A stretch of 64,000 nucleotides of DNA, taken from contig NZ_JABWRE020000001.1 of assembly GCF_014268815.2 (NCBI RefSeq), positions 4,593,001-4,657,000 on the forward strand, given 5' to 3'. Position 1 is the stretch's first letter; each line of letters opens with the position of its first letter. The stretch is from Pseudomonas urmiensis (GTDB lineage: Bacteria; Pseudomonadota; Gammaproteobacteria; Pseudomonadales; Pseudomonadaceae). A program made the translations under genes and the position numbers. Below the pieces are notes generated by a model. The model worked only from the letters and a program-made list of their open reading frames with translations. It searched no databases and was not told the origin of the DNA. Of the stretch, positions 33,917 through 43,934 are shown piece after piece.

Positions 33917-35293
33917 TCAACACTCGATCGCACTGACGGCGAGGCCGCCACGCGAGGTTTCCTTGTATTTGTCATGCATGTCGGCGCCGGTATCGCGCAT
34001 GGTGCGGATGACCTGGTCGAGCGAAATGAAGTGCTCGCCGTCTCCGCGCAGGGCCATCTGCACGGCGTTGATCGCCTTGACTGCGGCAATCGCGTTGCGC
34101 TCGATACACGGCACCTGAACCAACCCGCCAACCGGGTCGCAGGTCAGCCCCAGGTTGTGCTCCAAGGCAATTTCAGCGGCGTTCTCCAATTGCCCCGGCG
34201 TGGCGCCGAGCACCTGGGCCAAGCCTGCGGCAGCCATGGCGCAGGCCGAACCGACCTCCCCCTGACAGCCCACTTCAGCACCGGAAATCGAAGCGTTCTT
34301 CTTGCACAGGATGCCCACCGCTGCGGCGCCGAGGAAGAAGTCCACCACGTTGCTGTCATCGACCACGTCGGAGAAGCGCATGTAGTAGTGCAGCACCGCC
34401 GGGATGATCCCCGCTGCGCCATTGGTGGGCGCAGTGACCATGCGCCCGCCTGCGGCGTTTTCTTCGTTGACCGCCAGGGCAAACAGGTTGACCCACTCCA
34501 TCGCGCTCATGGTCGAGCCGATCACGTTGGGTTTGCCGATCTCTTGCAGGCTGCGGTGCAGCTTGGCCGCACGCCGGCGCACATTAAGCCCACCGGGCAG
34601 CAGGCCCTCGTGCTTGAGGCCGTTGCTCACGCACTCCTGCATGGCGTCCCAGAGCGTGAGCAGGCCGGCGCGGATCTCGGCTTCGCTGCGCCACACCCGC
34701 TCGTTGGCCATCATCAATTGCGACACGCTGAGGTCGTTTTGCTTGCACAGGCGCAGCAGCTCGGCGGCGCTGTTGAAATCGTAGGGCAGCACCGTCTGGT
34801 CGGCATCCAGCACGCCACTGGCCGCTTGCGCGGCATCGACCACGAAGCCGCCGCCGACCGAGTAGTAGGTGTCCTGGTGCAGCTCGCCGTGCTCACCCTC
34901 GGCGATCAAGGTCATGGCGTTGGGGTGATACGGCAGGTTCTGCTCGAGTAGCTGCATGTCGCGGGCCCAGATGAACTCGATGGGCAGGCGGTTATCCAGC
35001 TTGAGGATATTGGTTTCGCGCAGGTCGGCGATGCGCGGGACGATCTGGCTCGGGTCGATGGCGTCCGGCCATTCGCCCATCAGGCCCATGATGGTGGCGT
35101 TATCGGTGCCATGACCGACCCCGGTGGCGGACAACGAGCCATACAGGCGCACCTCGATACGTCGCACCTGCTCCAGCTCGCCACGCTCACGCAGGCCCTG
35201 GACGAACAGCGCGCCGGCGCGCATGGGGCCGACGGTGTGGGAGCTGGAAGGCCCGACACCGATCTTGAACAGGTCGAACACGCTGATGGCCAT
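33917..35293 (-). CDS. sdaB: L-serine ammonia-lyase (iron-sulfur type)
   Basis: A 458-residue single-chain L-serine dehydratase that yields pyruvate and ammonia. The beta-type domain comes first ([20 protein letters not shown]) and the alpha-type catalytic domain second ([40 protein letters not shown]). Cys residues for an oxygen-sensitive 4Fe-4S cluster appear in CKKNAS, GCQGE and LTCDPVGG. In Pseudomonas the paralogue next to gbdR and the choline transporter belongs to the GbdR regulon and deals with serine made from the glycine end of betaine catabolism. Symbol sdaB by analogy; sdaA is used in some genomes. Confidence 0.92.
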   Translation of the reverse strand: MAISVFDLFKIGVGPSSSHTVGPMRAGALFVQGLRERGELEQVRRIEVRLYGSLSATGVGHGTDNATIMGLMGEWPDAIDPSQIVPRIADLRETNILKLDNRLPIEFIWARDMQLLEQNLPYHPNAMTLIAEGEHGELHQDTYYSVGGGFVVDAAQAASGVLDADQTVLPYDFNSAAELLRLCKQNDLSVSQLMMANERVWRSEAEIRAGLLTLWDAMQECVSNGLKHEGLLPGGLNVRRRAAKLHRSLQEIGKPNVIGSTMSAMEWVNLFALAVNEENAAGGRMVTAPTNGAAGIIPAVLHYYMRFSDVVDDSNVVDFFLGAAAVGILCKKNASISGAEVGCQGEVGSACAMAAAGLAQVLGATPGQLENAAEIALEHNLGLTCDPVGGLVQVPCIERNAIAAVKAINAVQMALRGDGEHFISLDQVIRTMRDTGADMHDKYKETSRGGLAVSAIEC

Positions 35294-35735
35294 TGTCGAA
35301 TCACCTCTTGATGGGCTTGTCTGGCCGCGCCATGTGGGCGGCCCCGCAGCTGCTAGTCTGAAACCGGCGAGCTGCCGCTAATGCACGCATCATCGGGCTT
35401 TTACCTTCCCCTTCGCCGTCTGCAACCGACGTACTTTTGTCCGACCGCGCCGCACTGATCCGGCCCTGTTTGCGCCGCTTTCGGGCGATCGGATGACGTA
35501 AAAACGCGGCCGTAGGGGTGGAAAAATCCATATGCGACATCGCCCGTACTGGAAGCGACCCATCCTGTACTGGTTACGACCCTACCAGTAGGCGATTGCC
35601 CAACGCTGGAGGATTATCGAAAGCGACTCGTATTGCACGGCCTCGCATCCTGCCCTCTGCAGGCCTGGTTGACCGGACCCTGAGAAAGCCCGGCAACCCT
35701 CGCGAACCCGAAGAAAAAACTACAGGAGTCCATCC
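35294..35735. promoter_or_regulatory. Control region upstream of choX
   Basis: 442 bp without a gene. It contains the direct repeat pair at 35546-35582 and a purine-rich leader ending in ACAGGAGTCCATCC before the choX start. It must also contain the promoter of the divergent serine dehydratase gene. Confidence 0.6.
35546..35582 (+). promoter_or_regulatory. Candidate GbdR site: 16-bp direct repeats 21 bp apart
   Basis: GTACTGGAAGCGACCC (35546-35561) and GTACTGGTTACGACCC (35567-35582) match at 13 of 16 positions and are spaced by two helical turns. That is the usual layout of AraC-family operators. It lies between choX and the divergent serine dehydratase gene, both expected GbdR targets. Confidence 0.5.
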
Positions 35736-36683
35736 ATGAAAGGTTCACCCTCGCTGTTGCTGGTCGCGTTGCTTGCCGCACCGTTGCTGGCTCAGGCCGC
35801 CGAACCCGAACAGTGTCAGACGGTACGTTTCTCGGATGTCGGCTGGACCGACATCACCGTGACCACCGCCGTGACCAGCGTCGTGCTCGAAGCCCTGGGC
35901 TACAAGACCCACACCACCATGATCTCGGTACCGGTGACCTATAAGTCGCTGGCGGCCGGCAAGGATTTGGACGTGTTCCTCGGCAACTGGATGCCAACCA
36001 TGGAGAACGACATCAAGCAGTACCGCGACGCCGGCACCGTCGAGACCGTGCGGGCCAATCTGGAAAACGCCAAGTACACCCTGGCAGTACCGCAGGCGCT
36101 GTACGACAAGGGTCTGAAGGATTTCGCCGACATTGCCAAGTTCAAGAAAGAGCTCGACGGCAAGATCTACGGCATCGAGCCCGGCAACGACGGCAACCGC
36201 ACCATCCAGAGCATGATCGACAAGGACGCCTTTGGCCTGAAAAGCGCCGGTTTCAAGATCGTCCAATCCAGTGAGGCGGGCATGCTCTCGCAGGTGGATC
36301 GCGCGCAGAAACGCGGCGAAGCGGTGGTGTTCCTCGGTTGGGAACCGCACCCGATGAACAAGCGCTTCAAGATGCAGTACCTGACCGGTGGCGACGAGTT
36401 CTTCGGCCCTGACTTGGGCAAGGCGACGGTACTGACCAATACCCGCAAGGGCTATGCACAGGAGTGCAGCAACGTTGGCCAGTTGCTGAAGAACCTGTCG
36501 TTTACCCTCGACATGGAAAGCGAGCTGATGGGCAAGGTCCTGGACGACAAGCAAAAGCCCGACGCGGCCGCCAAGGCGTGGCTTAAAAACAACCCGCAAG
36601 TGCTCGACACCTGGCTGGCCGGGGTGACGACCGTGGACGGCAAACCGGGCTTGGAGGCGGCCAAGGCAAAGCTTGCGCAGTAA
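35736..36683 (+). CDS. choX: Choline/quaternary amine ABC transporter, binding protein
   Basis: A 315-residue periplasmic protein with a signal peptide (1-21, ending AQA). The OpuAC/ChoX fold shows Trp residues of the aromatic cage (DVGWTDI, LGNWMPTMEND, LGWEPHPMNKRF). AGGAG lies 9 bp before the ATG. It is clearly paralogous to CaiX at 18.7 kb. It is the first gene of the choXWV operon (cbcXWV in P. aeruginosa naming) and delivers choline, possibly also betaine, to the ChoW/ChoV core. Confidence 0.93.
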   Translation: MKGSPSLLLVALLAAPLLAQAAEPEQCQTVRFSDVGWTDITVTTAVTSVVLEALGYKTHTTMISVPVTYKSLAAGKDLDVFLGNWMPTMENDIKQYRDAGTVETVRANLENAKYTLAVPQALYDKGLKDFADIAKFKKELDGKIYGIEPGNDGNRTIQSMIDKDAFGLKSAGFKIVQSSEAGMLSQVDRAQKRGEAVVFLGWEPHPMNKRFKMQYLTGGDEFFGPDLGKATVLTNTRKGYAQECSNVGQLLKNLSFTLDMESELMGKVLDDKQKPDAAAKAWLKNNPQVLDTWLAGVTTVDGKPGLEAAKAKLAQ

Positions 36684-36767
36684 CGCAGTAGCAGTAGGCA
36701 CTACCTCGCAGCGGCACCGTGGCCGCTGCGGACTGATTCCAATCTATGCAGGTGGAAGCTCGCTATC

Positions 36768-37613
36768 ATGCTCATTGATCAGAAAATACCCCTGGGACAG
36801 TACATCGCGTCGTTCGTCGAATGGCTGACCCAGAACGGCGCCGAGTATTTCGACGCCATCGCCCAAGGCCTGGAATTCATGATCCATGGGGTCACCAGTG
36901 CCCTGACCTGGTTCAACCCCCTCGTCCTTATTGCCCTGTTCGCTGCCCTGGCTCACCTGATCCAGCGCAAATGGGCGCTCACCGCCTTCGTCGCCCTGTC
37001 GTTCCTGCTGATCCTCAACCTGGGGTACTGGCAGGAAACCATGGAGACCCTGGCTCAAGTGACCTTCGCCACGGTGGTGTGCGTGGCCATCGGCGTGCCA
37101 CTGGGCATCCTTGCCGCGCACAAGCCGATGTTCTACACCGCCATGCGCCCGGTGCTCGACCTGATGCAGACAGTGCCGACCTTCGTCTACCTGATCCCGA
37201 CCCTGACCCTGTTTGGCCTGGGGGTAGTGCCGGGGCTGATCTCGACCGTGGTGTTCGCCATTGCCGCGCCAATCCGCCTGACCTACCTGGGCATTTGCGA
37301 CGTGCCGCAAGAGCTGCTCGATGCCGGCAAGGCCTTTGGCTGCTCGCGCCGCCAATTGCTGACGCGCATCGAACTGCCCCACGCGATGCCGAGCATCGCC
37401 GCGGGCGTGACCCAATGCATCATGCTGTCGCTGTCGATGGTGGTGATCGCCGCCCTGGTAGGCGCCGATGGCCTGGGCAAACCTGTAGTCAACGCACTGA
37501 ACACCGCCGATATCTCCCTCGGCTTCGAAGCGGGCCTGGCGATCGTGCTGCTGGCGATCATGCTCGACCGTATCTGCAAGCAACCGGAAGTCACGGTAAG
37601 GGGTGAGGCATGA
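36768..37613 (+). CDS. choW: Choline ABC transporter permease
   Basis: A 281-residue inner-membrane permease of the ProW/OpuAB type with about six transmembrane helices. The coupling-loop motif is visible in EELLDAGKAFGCSRRQLLTR-type sequence (QELLDAGKAFGCSR, IELPHAMPSI). Its stop overlaps the choV start (ATGA). It should serve both ChoX and, by analogy, CaiX. Confidence 0.94.
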   Translation: MLIDQKIPLGQYIASFVEWLTQNGAEYFDAIAQGLEFMIHGVTSALTWFNPLVLIALFAALAHLIQRKWALTAFVALSFLLILNLGYWQETMETLAQVTFATVVCVAIGVPLGILAAHKPMFYTAMRPVLDLMQTVPTFVYLIPTLTLFGLGVVPGLISTVVFAIAAPIRLTYLGICDVPQELLDAGKAFGCSRRQLLTRIELPHAMPSIAAGVTQCIMLSLSMVVIAALVGADGLGKPVVNALNTADISLGFEAGLAIVLLAIMLDRICKQPEVTVRGEA

Positions 37614-38788
37614 GCATCATTCGATTCGAAGACGTCGACGTCATCTTCTCCAACAAGCCGCGCGAGGCCCTGGCGCTGCTCGACAAAGGCCTGAGCCGCG
37701 AGCAGATCCTCAAGCAGACTGGCCTGGTGGTCGGGGTGGAAAAAGCCAACCTGGACATCAACAAAGGCGAGATCTGCGTGCTGATGGGCTTGTCTGGCTC
37801 AGGCAAATCGAGCCTGTTGCGCTGCATCAACGGTCTCAACACCGTCAGCCGCGGCAAGCTGTTCGTCGAGCACGAAGGCAACCACATCGACATCGCCCAC
37901 TGCACCCCGGCCGAGCTGAAGATGATGCGCACCAAGCGCATTGCCATGGTGTTCCAGAAGTTCGCCCTGATGCCTTGGCTGACGGTGCGCGAGAACATCA
38001 GCTTTGGCCTGGAGATGCAGGGCCGGCCGGAAAAAGAGCGGCGCAAGCTGGTTGATGAAAAGCTTGAGCTGGTGGGCCTGACCCAGTGGCGCAACAAGAA
38101 GCCCGACGAGCTGTCCGGCGGCATGCAGCAACGCGTGGGCCTGGCCCGGGCACTGGCGATGGATGCCGATATCCTGCTGATGGACGAACCGTTCTCGGCA
38201 CTAGACCCGCTGATCCGCCAAGGTTTGCAGGACGAACTGCTGGAGCTGCAGCGCAAGCTGAGCAAGACCATCGTGTTCGTCAGCCACGACCTGGACGAGG
38301 CGCTCAAGCTCGGCAGCCGCATCGCCATCATGAAAGATGGACGGATCATCCAGTACAGCAAGCCTGAGGAGATCGTGCTCAACCCTGCCGACGAGTATGT
38401 ACGCACCTTCGTCGCCCATACCAACCCACTCAACGTACTGTGCGGGCGCAGCCTGATGCGCACGCTGGACAAGTGCAAGCGGATCAATGGTTCGGTGTGC
38501 CTGGATCCGGGTGGTGATTCGTGGCTGGACCTGGGTGAAGGCAATTCACTCAAGCGTGCGCGCCAGGGCCAGAATGGCCTGGATATGCAGAACTGGGCGC
38601 CGGGGCAGGCCGTTGAGGGGCTGGATCGCAAACCGACCCTGGTGCATGCGGATATCGGCATGCGCGAAGCGCTGCAGATTCGCTATCAGACGGGGAACAA
38701 GCTGGTGTTGCAGGAGAACGACAAGGTGGTCGGGATTCTGGGCGATACCGAGCTTTACCACGCGCTGCTGGGCAAGAATCACGGCTGA
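37610..38788 (+). CDS. choV: Choline ABC transporter ATPase
   Basis: A 392-residue ProV/OpuAA-type ATPase. Walker A is GLSGSGKSS, signature LSGGMQQRVGLARAL and Walker B ADILLMDEPFSALD; the switch His is in FVSHDLDEAL. About 130 residues follow the ATPase core, where ProV has its CBS-like regulatory part (VHADIGMREALQIRYQTGNK). Translationally coupled to choW. Confidence 0.94.
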   Translation: MSIIRFEDVDVIFSNKPREALALLDKGLSREQILKQTGLVVGVEKANLDINKGEICVLMGLSGSGKSSLLRCINGLNTVSRGKLFVEHEGNHIDIAHCTPAELKMMRTKRIAMVFQKFALMPWLTVRENISFGLEMQGRPEKERRKLVDEKLELVGLTQWRNKKPDELSGGMQQRVGLARALAMDADILLMDEPFSALDPLIRQGLQDELLELQRKLSKTIVFVSHDLDEALKLGSRIAIMKDGRIIQYSKPEEIVLNPADEYVRTFVAHTNPLNVLCGRSLMRTLDKCKRINGSVCLDPGGDSWLDLGEGNSLKRARQGQNGLDMQNWAPGQAVEGLDRKPTLVHADIGMREALQIRYQTGNKLVLQENDKVVGILGDTELYHALLGKNHG

Positions 38789-38832
38789 TGCCCGTGGGAA
38801 ACGGGCGCGTGGGAGCAGGCGCGTGGGAGCTT

Positions 38833-38906
38833 CGTGGGAGCGGGCTTGCCCCGCGATAGCGATGGTGAATGTTCCACTGCAATCGCGGGGCAAGCCCGCT
38901 CCCACG
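38833..38906. repeat. Inverted REP pair with extra GTGGGAGC fragments
   Basis: Full inverted arms begin at 38833 and end at 38906. Partial copies of GTGGGAGC or GCTCCCAC surround it (38810-38830 and 38910-38980), which suggests repeated insertion or slippage of REP ends between choV and hisF. Confidence 0.85.
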
Positions 38907-39014
38907 CGCCAGCTCCCACGCAGCCCGCTCCCACCCAGCAGATCTTACGCCCCACCCCGCGCAGTAGCTCCCACGAAGCAGCTGCGACGCACCCCACCCA
39001 CGTAGCAGTCGCAC

Positions 39015-39042
39015 TGCATAGCGCTCTTGCGAGCGCTATGCA
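39015..39042. terminator. Perfect hairpin after hisF
   Basis: TGCATAGCGCTC, loop TTGC, GAGCGCTATGCA: a 12-bp perfect stem 6 bp beyond the hisF stop on the minus strand. It lacks a clear T-tract, so it may be a 3'-end stabiliser rather than an intrinsic terminator. Confidence 0.6.
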
Positions 39043-39048
39043 GGTGTC

Positions 39049-39819
39049 TTAGCGAACGACGATCCCGCGCGCAGCCATGTAGGCCTTGGCCTCAGGCACG
39101 GTGTACTCGCCGAAGTGGAAGATACTCGCCGCCAACACCGCGCTGGCATGCCCTTCCAGAATCCCGTCAGCCAAGTGCTGCAGATTACCCACACCTCCCG
39201 AAGCGATCACCGGAATCCCCAGCGCATCGCTGATGGCGCGGGTCACGCCCAGATCGAAGCCATTTTTCATGCCGTCCTGATCCATGCTGGTCAGCAGGAT
39301 CTCACCGGCACCCAGGCCTTCCATCTTCTTCGCCCATTCCACCGCGTCCAATCCGGTCGGCTTGCGCCCACCATGGGTGAAGATCTCCCAGCGCGGCGCT
39401 TCGCCCGGCGCGGACACCTTCTTGGCATCGATGGCAACCACAATGCACTGCGAACCAAAGCGCTGCGCAGCCTCGCCGACGAACTCCGGATTGAACACCG
39501 CAGCGGTGTTGATCGAGACCTTGTCGGCACCGGCATTGAGCAGGTTGCGGATGTCTTGCACGGTACGTACGCCACCGCCGACGGTCAGCGGGATGAACAC
39601 CTGGCTGGCCATGCGCTCGACGGTATGCAGGGTGGTGTCACGGCCATCGACGCTGGCAGTGATGTCAAGGAAGGTGATCTCGTCGGCACCCTGCTCATCG
39701 TACCGACGCGCGATCTCAACCGGATCACCGGCATCGCGGATGTTCTCGAACTTGACGCCCTTGACCACCCGGCCGTTGTCCACGTCCAGGCAAGGGATGA
39801 TGCGCTTGGCCAGTGCCAT
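39049..39819 (-). CDS. hisF: Imidazole glycerol phosphate synthase, cyclase subunit
   Basis: A 256-residue TIM barrel that joins PRFAR and ammonia to give IGP and AICAR. It begins [21 protein letters not shown], with catalytic Asp11; the second catalytic Asp is in IDAKKV. The phosphate loop GGVRTVQDI is present. It works with HisH, encoded upstream in the same operon, and starts 9 bp after hisA. Confidence 0.97.
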   Translation of the reverse strand: MALAKRIIPCLDVDNGRVVKGVKFENIRDAGDPVEIARRYDEQGADEITFLDITASVDGRDTTLHTVERMASQVFIPLTVGGGVRTVQDIRNLLNAGADKVSINTAAVFNPEFVGEAAQRFGSQCIVVAIDAKKVSAPGEAPRWEIFTHGGRKPTGLDAVEWAKKMEGLGAGEILLTSMDQDGMKNGFDLGVTRAISDALGIPVIASGGVGNLQHLADGILEGHASAVLAASIFHFGEYTVPEAKAYMAARGIVVR

Positions 39820-39828
39820 GTCGTGTCC

Positions 39829-40566
39829 TCAGCCTTGGTAGGTGTCGCAGAAGGCCTGGGCCTCGGCGACGTCCAGAGTACCTTCGTAGATCGCCCGGCC
39901 GGTGATGGCGCCGATGATGCCAGGGGCCTTGGCGTCGAGCAGGGCCTTGATGTCACCCAGGTTGTGGATGCCGCCGGAGGCAATCACCGGGATCTGGGTG
40001 GCTTCGGCCAGCGCCTTGGTGAAAGGCACGTTGCAGCCCTGCATCATGCCGTCCTTGGCGATGTCGGTGTAGACGATCGCCGAGACGCCATCGGCCTCGA
40101 AACGCTTGGCCAGGTCGATGACCTGCACCGAGCTGACTTCGGCCCAACCATCGGTGGCGACGAAGCCGTCTTTGGCATCCAGACCAACGATGACCTTGCC
40201 CGGGAAGGCCTTGCATGCCTCGGCGACGAACTCAGGCTGCTTGACCGCCTTGGTGCCGATGATCACGTAGCTGACGCCGGCCTTGACGTAGTGCTCGATG
40301 GTTTCCAGCGAGCGGATGCCGCCGCCGATCTGGATCGGCAGGTTCGGGTAGCGCTTGGCGATGGCAGTCACCACTTCGCCATTGACTGGCTGGCCTTCGA
40401 AGGCGCCATTGAGGTCGACCAGGTGCAGGCGACGGCAGCCACCCTCAACCCATTTGGCGGCCATGCTCACCGGGTCATCGGAGAACACCGTGGAGTCTTC
40501 CATGCGGCCTTGGCGCAGGCGTACGCAGGCACCATCCTTGAGATCGATAGCGGGGATAATCAGCAT
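39829..40566 (-). CDS. hisA: ProFAR isomerase (HisA)
   Basis: A 245-residue TIM barrel paralogous to HisF. It starts [20 protein letters not shown] with the catalytic Asp8. The second catalytic Asp is in [18 protein letters not shown]. Performs the Amadori rearrangement before the HisF/HisH step. Confidence 0.97.
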   Translation of the reverse strand: MLIIPAIDLKDGACVRLRQGRMEDSTVFSDDPVSMAAKWVEGGCRRLHLVDLNGAFEGQPVNGEVVTAIAKRYPNLPIQIGGGIRSLETIEHYVKAGVSYVIIGTKAVKQPEFVAEACKAFPGKVIVGLDAKDGFVATDGWAEVSSVQVIDLAKRFEADGVSAIVYTDIAKDGMMQGCNVPFTKALAEATQIPVIASGGIHNLGDIKALLDAKAPGIIGAITGRAIYEGTLDVAEAQAFCDTYQG

Positions 40567-40593
40567 CTTGGGAACCTGTCTAATCGGTGGATT

Positions 40594-40854
40594 TCAGGGC
40601 TTCTCTAACGCCCACAGGTCGCTTTCGATGCTCTCGAACCGCTCCTTGAGGTGCAGCTGAACATCGGCAATCGCCCTGTTGTAGTAGTGGGGTGCAATTT
40701 CCTTGCTGAACAGGTCAAGGACCTCGGCCACCTCGAACGACCCCAGCTCAAGCTCGAAGCGGTCTTCCAGGAAGCGCTTGAGCGTGTCGAGCGCTTCGCG
40801 CTCCTGCTCGGGGGCCAGGGTAATGATCGGTGCCTTGGTCCGCGACTTGCTCAT
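40594..40854 (-). CDS. DUF2164 protein inside the his operon
   Basis: An 86-residue protein with no signal or membrane segment. The DUF2164 pattern is visible in RFLEDRFELELGSFEVAEVL and HYYNRAIADVQLHLKERFE. Its ATG follows the hisH stop with no gap, and hisA follows 27 bp later, so it is cotranscribed with histidine genes. No function is known. A role in stabilising or regulating the HisH/HisF/HisA step is only inference from position. Confidence 0.88.
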   Translation of the reverse strand: MSKSRTKAPIITLAPEQEREALDTLKRFLEDRFELELGSFEVAEVLDLFSKEIAPHYYNRAIADVQLHLKERFESIESDLWALEKP

Positions 40855-41493
40855 TTACCAGCGCCCATCCCAGGCGACGAAGTTCTGCAGCAGCTGCAAG
40901 CCATGGGTATGGCTCTTCTCCGGATGGAACTGCACGGCAAATCGCGAGCCCTCGGCCAGCGCTGCGGCAAAGTCGACGCCATAGTGGCCGCGACCGACCA
41001 CTTGGCCGGGCTTGCCTGCATGGATGTAGTAGCTGTGGACGAAGTAGAAGCGGGCACGATCGGGGATGTCATGCCACAGCGGATGCTCGACCGCATGGCT
41101 GACTTCGTTCCAACCCATGTGCGGCACCTTCAGGTGCTCGCCATCTTCTTGCAGGTCTTTGCCGAAGAAGCGCACCTGGCCAGGGAACAGGCCGATGCAA
41201 TCGACGCCGTCGTTCTCTTCACTGTGTTCGAGTAGCGCTTGCATACCGACACAGATACCGAGGAACGGCCGGTCCTGGCTGACTTCGCGCACCAGGCTGT
41301 CAAAGCCCAGGCGGCGGATCTCGGCCATGCAGTCGCGAATCGCGCCGACACCTGGGAACACCACCCGGTCGGCCTCGCGGATCACCGCTGCGTCGCTGGT
41401 GACCAGCACCTTGCCAGCGCCAACGTGCTCAAGCGCCTTGGCCACCGAGTGCAGGTTGCCCATGCCATAGTCGATTACGGCTACCGTCTGCAT
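40855..41493 (-). CDS. hisH: Imidazole glycerol phosphate synthase, glutaminase subunit
   Basis: A 212-residue class I glutamine amidotransferase supplying ammonia to HisF. The nucleophile Cys is in [13 protein letters not shown]. The His/Glu pair is in [14 protein letters not shown]. Starts [20 protein letters not shown]. Directly abuts hisB and the DUF2164 gene. Confidence 0.97.
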   Translation of the reverse strand: MQTVAVIDYGMGNLHSVAKALEHVGAGKVLVTSDAAVIREADRVVFPGVGAIRDCMAEIRRLGFDSLVREVSQDRPFLGICVGMQALLEHSEENDGVDCIGLFPGQVRFFGKDLQEDGEHLKVPHMGWNEVSHAVEHPLWHDIPDRARFYFVHSYYIHAGKPGQVVGRGHYGVDFAAALAEGSRFAVQFHPEKSHTHGLQLLQNFVAWDGRW

Positions 41494-42087
41494 TTACAGG
41501 CATCCCTTGGTCGACGGCATCTGCCCGGCCATGCGCTCGTCCTGGGTCACGGCCATGCGCAGCGCGCGGCCGAAGGCCTTGAACACGGTCTCGATCTGGT
41601 GGTGGGTGTTGTGCCCACGCAGGTTGTCGATGTGCAGGGTCACCAGGGCGTGGTTGACGAAGCCTTGGAAGAATTCCTGGAACAGGTCGACATCGAAGCC
41701 GCCAACCGAGGCGCGGGTGTACGGCACATGCATCTGCAGGCCTGGGCGGCCGGAGAAGTCGATGACCACGCGCGACAGCGCTTCGTCCAGCGGCACGTAG
41801 GCATGGCCGTAGCGATAGATGCCTTTCTTGTCACCGATGGCCTGGGCGAATGCCTGGCCGAGGGTGATGCCGACGTCTTCGACAGTGTGGTGATCATCGA
41901 TGTGCAGGTCGCCCTTGCACTCGATGTCCAGATCGATCAGCCCATGCCGGGCGATCTGGTCGAGCATGTGTTCAAGGAAAGGCACACCGATATCGAATCG
42001 GGCCTTGCCACTGCCATCGAGGTTGATCGAGGCCTTCACCTGGGTTTCCAGGGTATTGCGCTCGACGGAAGCCTTACGTTCGACCAT
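41494..42087 (-). CDS. hisB: Imidazoleglycerol-phosphate dehydratase
   Basis: A 197-residue monofunctional HisB. Start at [18 protein letters not shown] matches the usual length; the open frame upstream to 42231 runs into a REP and is not coding. Manganese-binding His clusters are visible ([47 protein letters not shown]). First gene of the hisB-hisH-DUF2164-hisA-hisF operon. Confidence 0.97.
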   Translation of the reverse strand: MVERKASVERNTLETQVKASINLDGSGKARFDIGVPFLEHMLDQIARHGLIDLDIECKGDLHIDDHHTVEDVGITLGQAFAQAIGDKKGIYRYGHAYVPLDEALSRVVIDFSGRPGLQMHVPYTRASVGGFDVDLFQEFFQGFVNHALVTLHIDNLRGHNTHHQIETVFKAFGRALRMAVTQDERMAGQMPSTKGCL

Positions 42088-42183
42088 CACCAGCTCCGCA
42101 AAATCATTGGGCGAAAAGGCTGCCATTATAGGCCTAGAACGCGCCCGCTTGAAACGCGGATGACATATGGCTGTGCAAAGCAG

Positions 42184-42254
42184 CGCGGGGCAAGCCCGCT
42201 GCCACGCCGTCACTCCAGAGCTGAAGCGCAACGTGGCAGCGGGCTTGCCCCGCG
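42184..42254. repeat. Inverted REP pair upstream of hisB
   Basis: Arms 42184-42206 and 42232-42254; both carry GCTGCCACG instead of the commoner GCTCCCACG. Confidence 0.85.
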
Positions 42255-42275
42255 ATAGAGCTGCTGCGGTCTACA

Positions 42276-43934
42276 TCAATGGAACAGCACAGCGGTCTTC
42301 TGCAAGGTCACCCAGATGCCCCAGGCCAGCGGAATTACCACCACGGCCCACGCCACCAGCACCAGCGGCAGGCTGCCCGGCGCCGCATGCCATTCCAGCG
42401 AACGCGCGCCATCGGCGCCCTTGTCATGGCTCAGCGCACGCTCAGCGGCGAGTTCTGCATCAGTCATGAAGTACTTGTCCGCCACCGGCCGCACCAGCGC
42501 ATTGCAGATAAAGCCCAGCACCAGCAGGCCTGCGAGGATGTACAAGGTCATGTCGTAGGCCGCAGCCCGCTCCACACCCGCCGCCAGCTGCGATTCACGC
42601 AGATAGGTGATCAGCACCGGCCCAAGCACGCCCGCCGCCGCCCAGGCAGTCAGCAGACGACCATGGATCGCACCGACCATCTGCGTACCGAACAGGTCCG
42701 CCAAGTACGCCGGCACCGTGGCGAAGCCGCCGCCATACATCGACAGGATGATGCAGAACGCAGCGACGAACAGCGCCACGTTGCCCAGGTGGCCCATGTT
42801 CGGCACCAGGCTGTAGAGGCCCACGCCCAGGGCGAAGAAGGCGAAGTAGGTGTTCTTGCGACCAATGTAGTCGGAGAACGACGCCCAGAAGAACCGCCCA
42901 CCAATGTTGAACAGGCTCAACAGGCCGGTGAAGCCTGCGGCGATCGCGGCAATCTGCGCCAGTTGCGCGGCGTTCAGCTCACTGAAGCTCAGCTCGTTGC
43001 CCAGCAGCTTGCCGGCGAACACTTCCTGCAGCAGAGGCGAGGCCATGCCGAGGATGCCGATACCCGCCGAAACGTTCAGGCACAGCACCAGCCAGACCAG
43101 GGCGAACTGCGGCGTTTTCCAGGCCACGCTGACATGCACATGGCGGTCAGTGACCATCGCATTGGCCTTTTTCGCAGGTGGCGTCCAGCCCTCAGGCTTC
43201 CAGCCGGTCGGCGGCACGCGATAGGCCAGGGCACCAGCGGTCATGAATACCAGGTAGATCAACGCCATGGCGACGAAGCTCTGCCACACGCCGACTTCCT
43301 GCGCGCTGCCGAAATGGCCCATCAGCGCAGTGGCCAGGGGAGCACCGACCATCGCACCGCCGCCAAAGCCCATGATCGCCATACCGGTCGCCATGCCGCG
43401 CTTGTCCGGGAACCACTTGATCAGCGTCGACACTGGCGAAATGTACCCCAAGCCCAGGCCGATCCCGCCGATCACTCCCGAACCCAGCCACATCAGCCAC
43501 AGCTGATGGGTCTTCACCCCGATCGCCGAAATCAGCAGGCCGCCACACCAGCACAGCGCCGACACCAGGCCAGCCTTGCGCGGGCCGGCATGTTCCAGCC
43601 AACCGCCCAGCACGGCGGCGGAGCAACCGAGGAACACGAAGAACAGCGTGTAGATCCAGCTCAGCATCGAGATCGGCCAGTCGCACTCGGCGCTGAACAG
43701 CCGGGCGACGAAGCCCATGTCAGCCGAGCAGGCAACTGGCGCGGTGATGCCGATGGCCTGCGACAGTGGCAGCCAGAACACCGAGAAGCCGTAGGCCATG
43801 CCGATGCACAGGTGGATCGCCAGGGCGGCCGGCGGTACCAGCCAGCGGTTGAAGCCCGGGCGGGCGATGATGCGCTCCTTCGACAGGAAGCCGGGCGCAC
43901 GCACCAACTCCCCTGCCGTGATACTGCTGTTCAT
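42276..43934 (-). CDS. OFA-family MFS transporter
   Basis: A 552-residue major facilitator with about 12-13 transmembrane helices. The ATG at 43934 has AGAGGAA upstream. Its layout matches the oxalate/formate antiporter (OFA) branch: GMAYGFSVFWLPLSQAIG at the start, IGGIGLGLGYISPVSTLIKW and RRTGMA-like KRGMATGMAIMGFGGGAM, then NIGGRFFWASFSDYIGRKN in the second half. An inserted periplasmic loop between helices 1 and 2 (around ACSADMGFVARLFSAECDW) is longer than usual. Substrate unknown; a monocarboxylate such as pyruvate or acetate is possible. Confidence 0.85.
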   Translation of the reverse strand: MNSSITAGELVRAPGFLSKERIIARPGFNRWLVPPAALAIHLCIGMAYGFSVFWLPLSQAIGITAPVACSADMGFVARLFSAECDWPISMLSWIYTLFFVFLGCSAAVLGGWLEHAGPRKAGLVSALCWCGGLLISAIGVKTHQLWLMWLGSGVIGGIGLGLGYISPVSTLIKWFPDKRGMATGMAIMGFGGGAMVGAPLATALMGHFGSAQEVGVWQSFVAMALIYLVFMTAGALAYRVPPTGWKPEGWTPPAKKANAMVTDRHVHVSVAWKTPQFALVWLVLCLNVSAGIGILGMASPLLQEVFAGKLLGNELSFSELNAAQLAQIAAIAAGFTGLLSLFNIGGRFFWASFSDYIGRKNTYFAFFALGVGLYSLVPNMGHLGNVALFVAAFCIILSMYGGGFATVPAYLADLFGTQMVGAIHGRLLTAWAAAGVLGPVLITYLRESQLAAGVERAAAYDMTLYILAGLLVLGFICNALVRPVADKYFMTDAELAAERALSHDKGADGARSLEWHAAPGSLPLVLVAWAVVVIPLAWGIWVTLQKTAVLFH

